Assembly: GCA_009775535.1 (NCBI GenBank)
Contig: VSPW01000087.1
Coordinates: 1 to 7,913 of the forward strand
DNA from: Muribaculaceae bacterium
GTDB taxonomy: Bacteria; Bacteroidota; Bacteroidia; Bacteroidales; Muribaculaceae
DNA: 7,913 nucleotides
Direction of reading: 5' to 3'
Under the pieces are notes generated by a model. That model worked only from the letters and a program-made list of their open reading frames with translations. It did no database searches and had not been told where the DNA came from. The position numbers and the translations under genes were made by a program. Positions 6,561-7,913 of this stretch are shown here, one piece after another; position 1 is the first letter of the stretch, and every line of letters begins with the position of its first letter.

Positions 6561-7913
6561 ATGCAATTTTTAAGTAAAATGATGGCGCGTTCATTGACTG
6601 CGCTTATAATTCTGATATTATCGTTTCCCAGTACATATGCTGCACACAAAAACCGGGACACTTGGATGTTGCGTGGAGTTGTGTGTGATTCGTTGACTAT
6701 GCAGCCTGTTGAGGCTGCATCAATTGTAACTGAAGGTGGGGGGGCTGGGACTTTGTCTCGTGAAGATGGTACATTTGAGTTGAAAATTCCGGCATCTGCT
6801 TCATATCTGAGTGTGTCTTGTCTCGGATACAAGAAAAAAATATCATTATTGCAGCGTGGGGATGAAAATTTTACTATTATACCACTTTCGCCAAGTGACT
6901 ATGCGTTGAAGGAGATTGTGGTTACCCGTAAAAAAGAAAAATATTCAAAGAAAAATAATCCAGCTGTCGATTTTGTAAATAAGATACGGAATGCACGCGA
7001 CAAAACTGATCCGCTGAAACATGATAACTACAGTTACGATAAATACGAGCGTATTACATTAGGCCTTAATAATTTTGGAGGAAAAGAAGAGAAAGAAGAC
7101 ACATATAAAAAGTACCCTTTTTTATGGGAACATGTTGATACCTCAGAGGTATCAGGCACTCCAGTCTTGAGCCTTGCTGTCAAGGAAAAGGCATCAGAGG
7201 TATATTATTCCAAAAAAGGGCCTTCCCCACTAGAATATATAACCGGTGTAAAGCGTGAGGGAATCGACGATTTTGTTGACCCTGAAATGATGCAGACATT
7301 TCTTGACGATCTAATGAGAGAAATAGATTTGTATAAAAATGACATAAATCTATTGCATAACAGGTTTGTAAGTCCGTTATCCAGGATTGCACCAGATTTT
7401 TATAAATTTTATCTTACAGATACTGTTGATGTCGGTGATGAGCGTTGTATAGTGCTGACATTTGTACCTCATAATTCTGCAACATTCGGGTTTGTTGGCC
7501 AAGTGTATGTCCCTGAGGCCGACACGACTATGTTTATAAAGAAAGTGTCAATGCGTATCCCACAAAAGATAAATCTTAACTTTATAGACCGTCTTTACAT
7601 TTCCCAGGAATTTGAACGTGCTCCAGATGGAACAAGGCTTAAGACCAAAGATGATTTTGTTGTAGAGTTAAGTCTTTTCGGTAATTCGCAAGGCGTTTAT
7701 GCCAGACGAAATACTGCGTATAGTAATCATTCATTTTGTGAGTCCAAGAGGAAGGATGAATTTTCAGGTTCACAGACGCGGGTGACTGAGCCTGGGGCTT
7801 ATAAGCGTGACGATAAATTTTGGGCACAAGCCAGGCAAGTAGCTATACCAAAAGGGGAAGGATCTCTTGATGACATGGTTGATAAGCTAAAGGAAGTCTC
7901 TTATACACATCTG
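6561..7913 (+). CDS. DUF5686 / carboxypeptidase-regulatory-like outer-membrane protein (3' end cut off)
   Basis: 451 codons are open to the window end; family members are usually roughly twice this length, so this is an edge truncation. The N-terminus is a signal peptide: K6/R10, a hydrophobic run at 12-22, and a likely cut after Ala27 or Ala28. Next comes a CarboxypepD_reg-like beta domain (about 37-120) with LRGVVCDSLTMQPVEAA, DGTFELKIP and VSCLGYKKK, then the linker ALKEIVVTRKK seen in many Bacteroidota surface proteins. The DUF5686 region begins at NPAVDFVNKI (133-142) and includes NYSYDKYERITLGLNN (156-171). Such proteins are thought to end in an outer-membrane beta barrel, not visible here; their function is unknown. 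The start may be 6561, or ATGs at 6579/6582 that give a more compact signal peptide and a more usual leader length. A G7 run at 6738-6744 lies in the coding sequence. Confidence 0.88.
   Translation, partial: MQFLSKMMARSLTALIILILSFPSTYAAHKNRDTWMLRGVVCDSLTMQPVEAASIVTEGGGAGTLSREDGTFELKIPASASYLSVSCLGYKKKISLLQRGDENFTIIPLSPSDYALKEIVVTRKKEKYSKKNNPAVDFVNKIRNARDKTDPLKHDNYSYDKYERITLGLNNFGGKEEKEDTYKKYPFLWEHVDTSEVSGTPVLSLAVKEKASEVYYSKKGPSPLEYITGVKREGIDDFVDPEMMQTFLDDLMREIDLYKNDINLLHNRFVSPLSRIAPDFYKFYLTDTVDVGDERCIVLTFVPHNSATFGFVGQVYVPEADTTMFIKKVSMRIPQKINLNFIDRLYISQEFERAPDGTRLKTKDDFVVELSLFGNSQGVYARRNTAYSNHSFCESKRKDEFSGSQTRVTEPGAYKRDDKFWAQARQVAIPKGEGSLDDMVDKLKEVSYTHL

Noticed and set aside
6520..6594. In-frame N-terminal extension of the CYTH protein
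   Set aside because: It spans the predicted promoter and the start of the divergent gene; CYTH proteins begin with the EIERKF strand.
6548..6832. Minus-strand open frame of 94 codons
   Set aside because: It is antisense to the well-supported signal peptide and regulatory-like domain of the DUF5686 gene and its translation shows no domain-like pattern.
7180..7827. Minus-strand open frames at 7180-7392 and 7639-7827
   Set aside because: Both are antisense shadows of the DUF5686 coding sequence, with no promoter box or recognisable motif.
1..7913. CRISPR arrays, tRNA/rRNA genes, insertion sequences, riboswitches
   Set aside because: No regularly spaced repeats, tRNA-like cloverleaf, transposase or integrase motifs, or terminal inverted repeats were seen; all gaps but the leftmost are under 170 bp.

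Overview
The window looks like ordinary chromosome from a member of the Bacteroidota, most likely order Bacteroidales and possibly a Muribaculaceae-like gut lineage (the family-level guess is inference). Four things point there: AT-rich DNA; gene starts without Shine-Dalgarno sequences; repeated promoters of the Bacteroidetes type (a TTTG -33 box, about 19 nt, then a TAnnTTTG -7 box); and a DUF5686 protein with a carboxypeptidase-regulatory-like N-terminal domain, a family typical of this phylum. I see no rRNA, tRNA, CRISPR array, transposase or integrase.

Layout, left to right. Positions 1-145 hold no gene, but contain a dif-like XerD-arm sequence at the edge, one copy of an imperfect direct repeat and a short inverted repeat. 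On the minus strand follow a small unrecognised gene (146-400) with its own -7 box, then miaA (479-1375, tRNA A37 dimethylallyltransferase). miaA overlaps the end of pepT (1372-2607, tripeptidase) by 4 nt. Upstream of pepT is a membrane phosphoethanolamine-transferase-family enzyme (2689-4473). pepT has a near-ideal promoter of its own between these two genes, so pepT-miaA is probably an operon separate from the transferase.

A 164-bp divergent spacer (4474-4637) carries a -7 box on each strand and leads to rlmD on the plus strand (4638-6047, 23S rRNA m5U methyltransferase). rlmD runs tail-to-tail into a minus-strand CYTH/triphosphate-tunnel gene (6034-6519), overlapping it by 14 nt. Only 41 bp separate the CYTH gene from a divergent plus-strand DUF5686 outer-membrane-type protein (from 6561, cut by the window end). 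In that gap the two -7 boxes abut head-to-head inside a perfect 18-bp palindrome.

Functionally the genes are mixed housekeeping: translation (miaA, rlmD), peptide turnover (pepT), envelope modification (PEtN transferase, DUF5686) and polyphosphate-type hydrolysis (CYTH). I found no clear new multi-gene system. The observations most worth following are the palindromic overlapping divergent promoter, the small unknown gene with its flanking repeat, and the edge dif-like motif.
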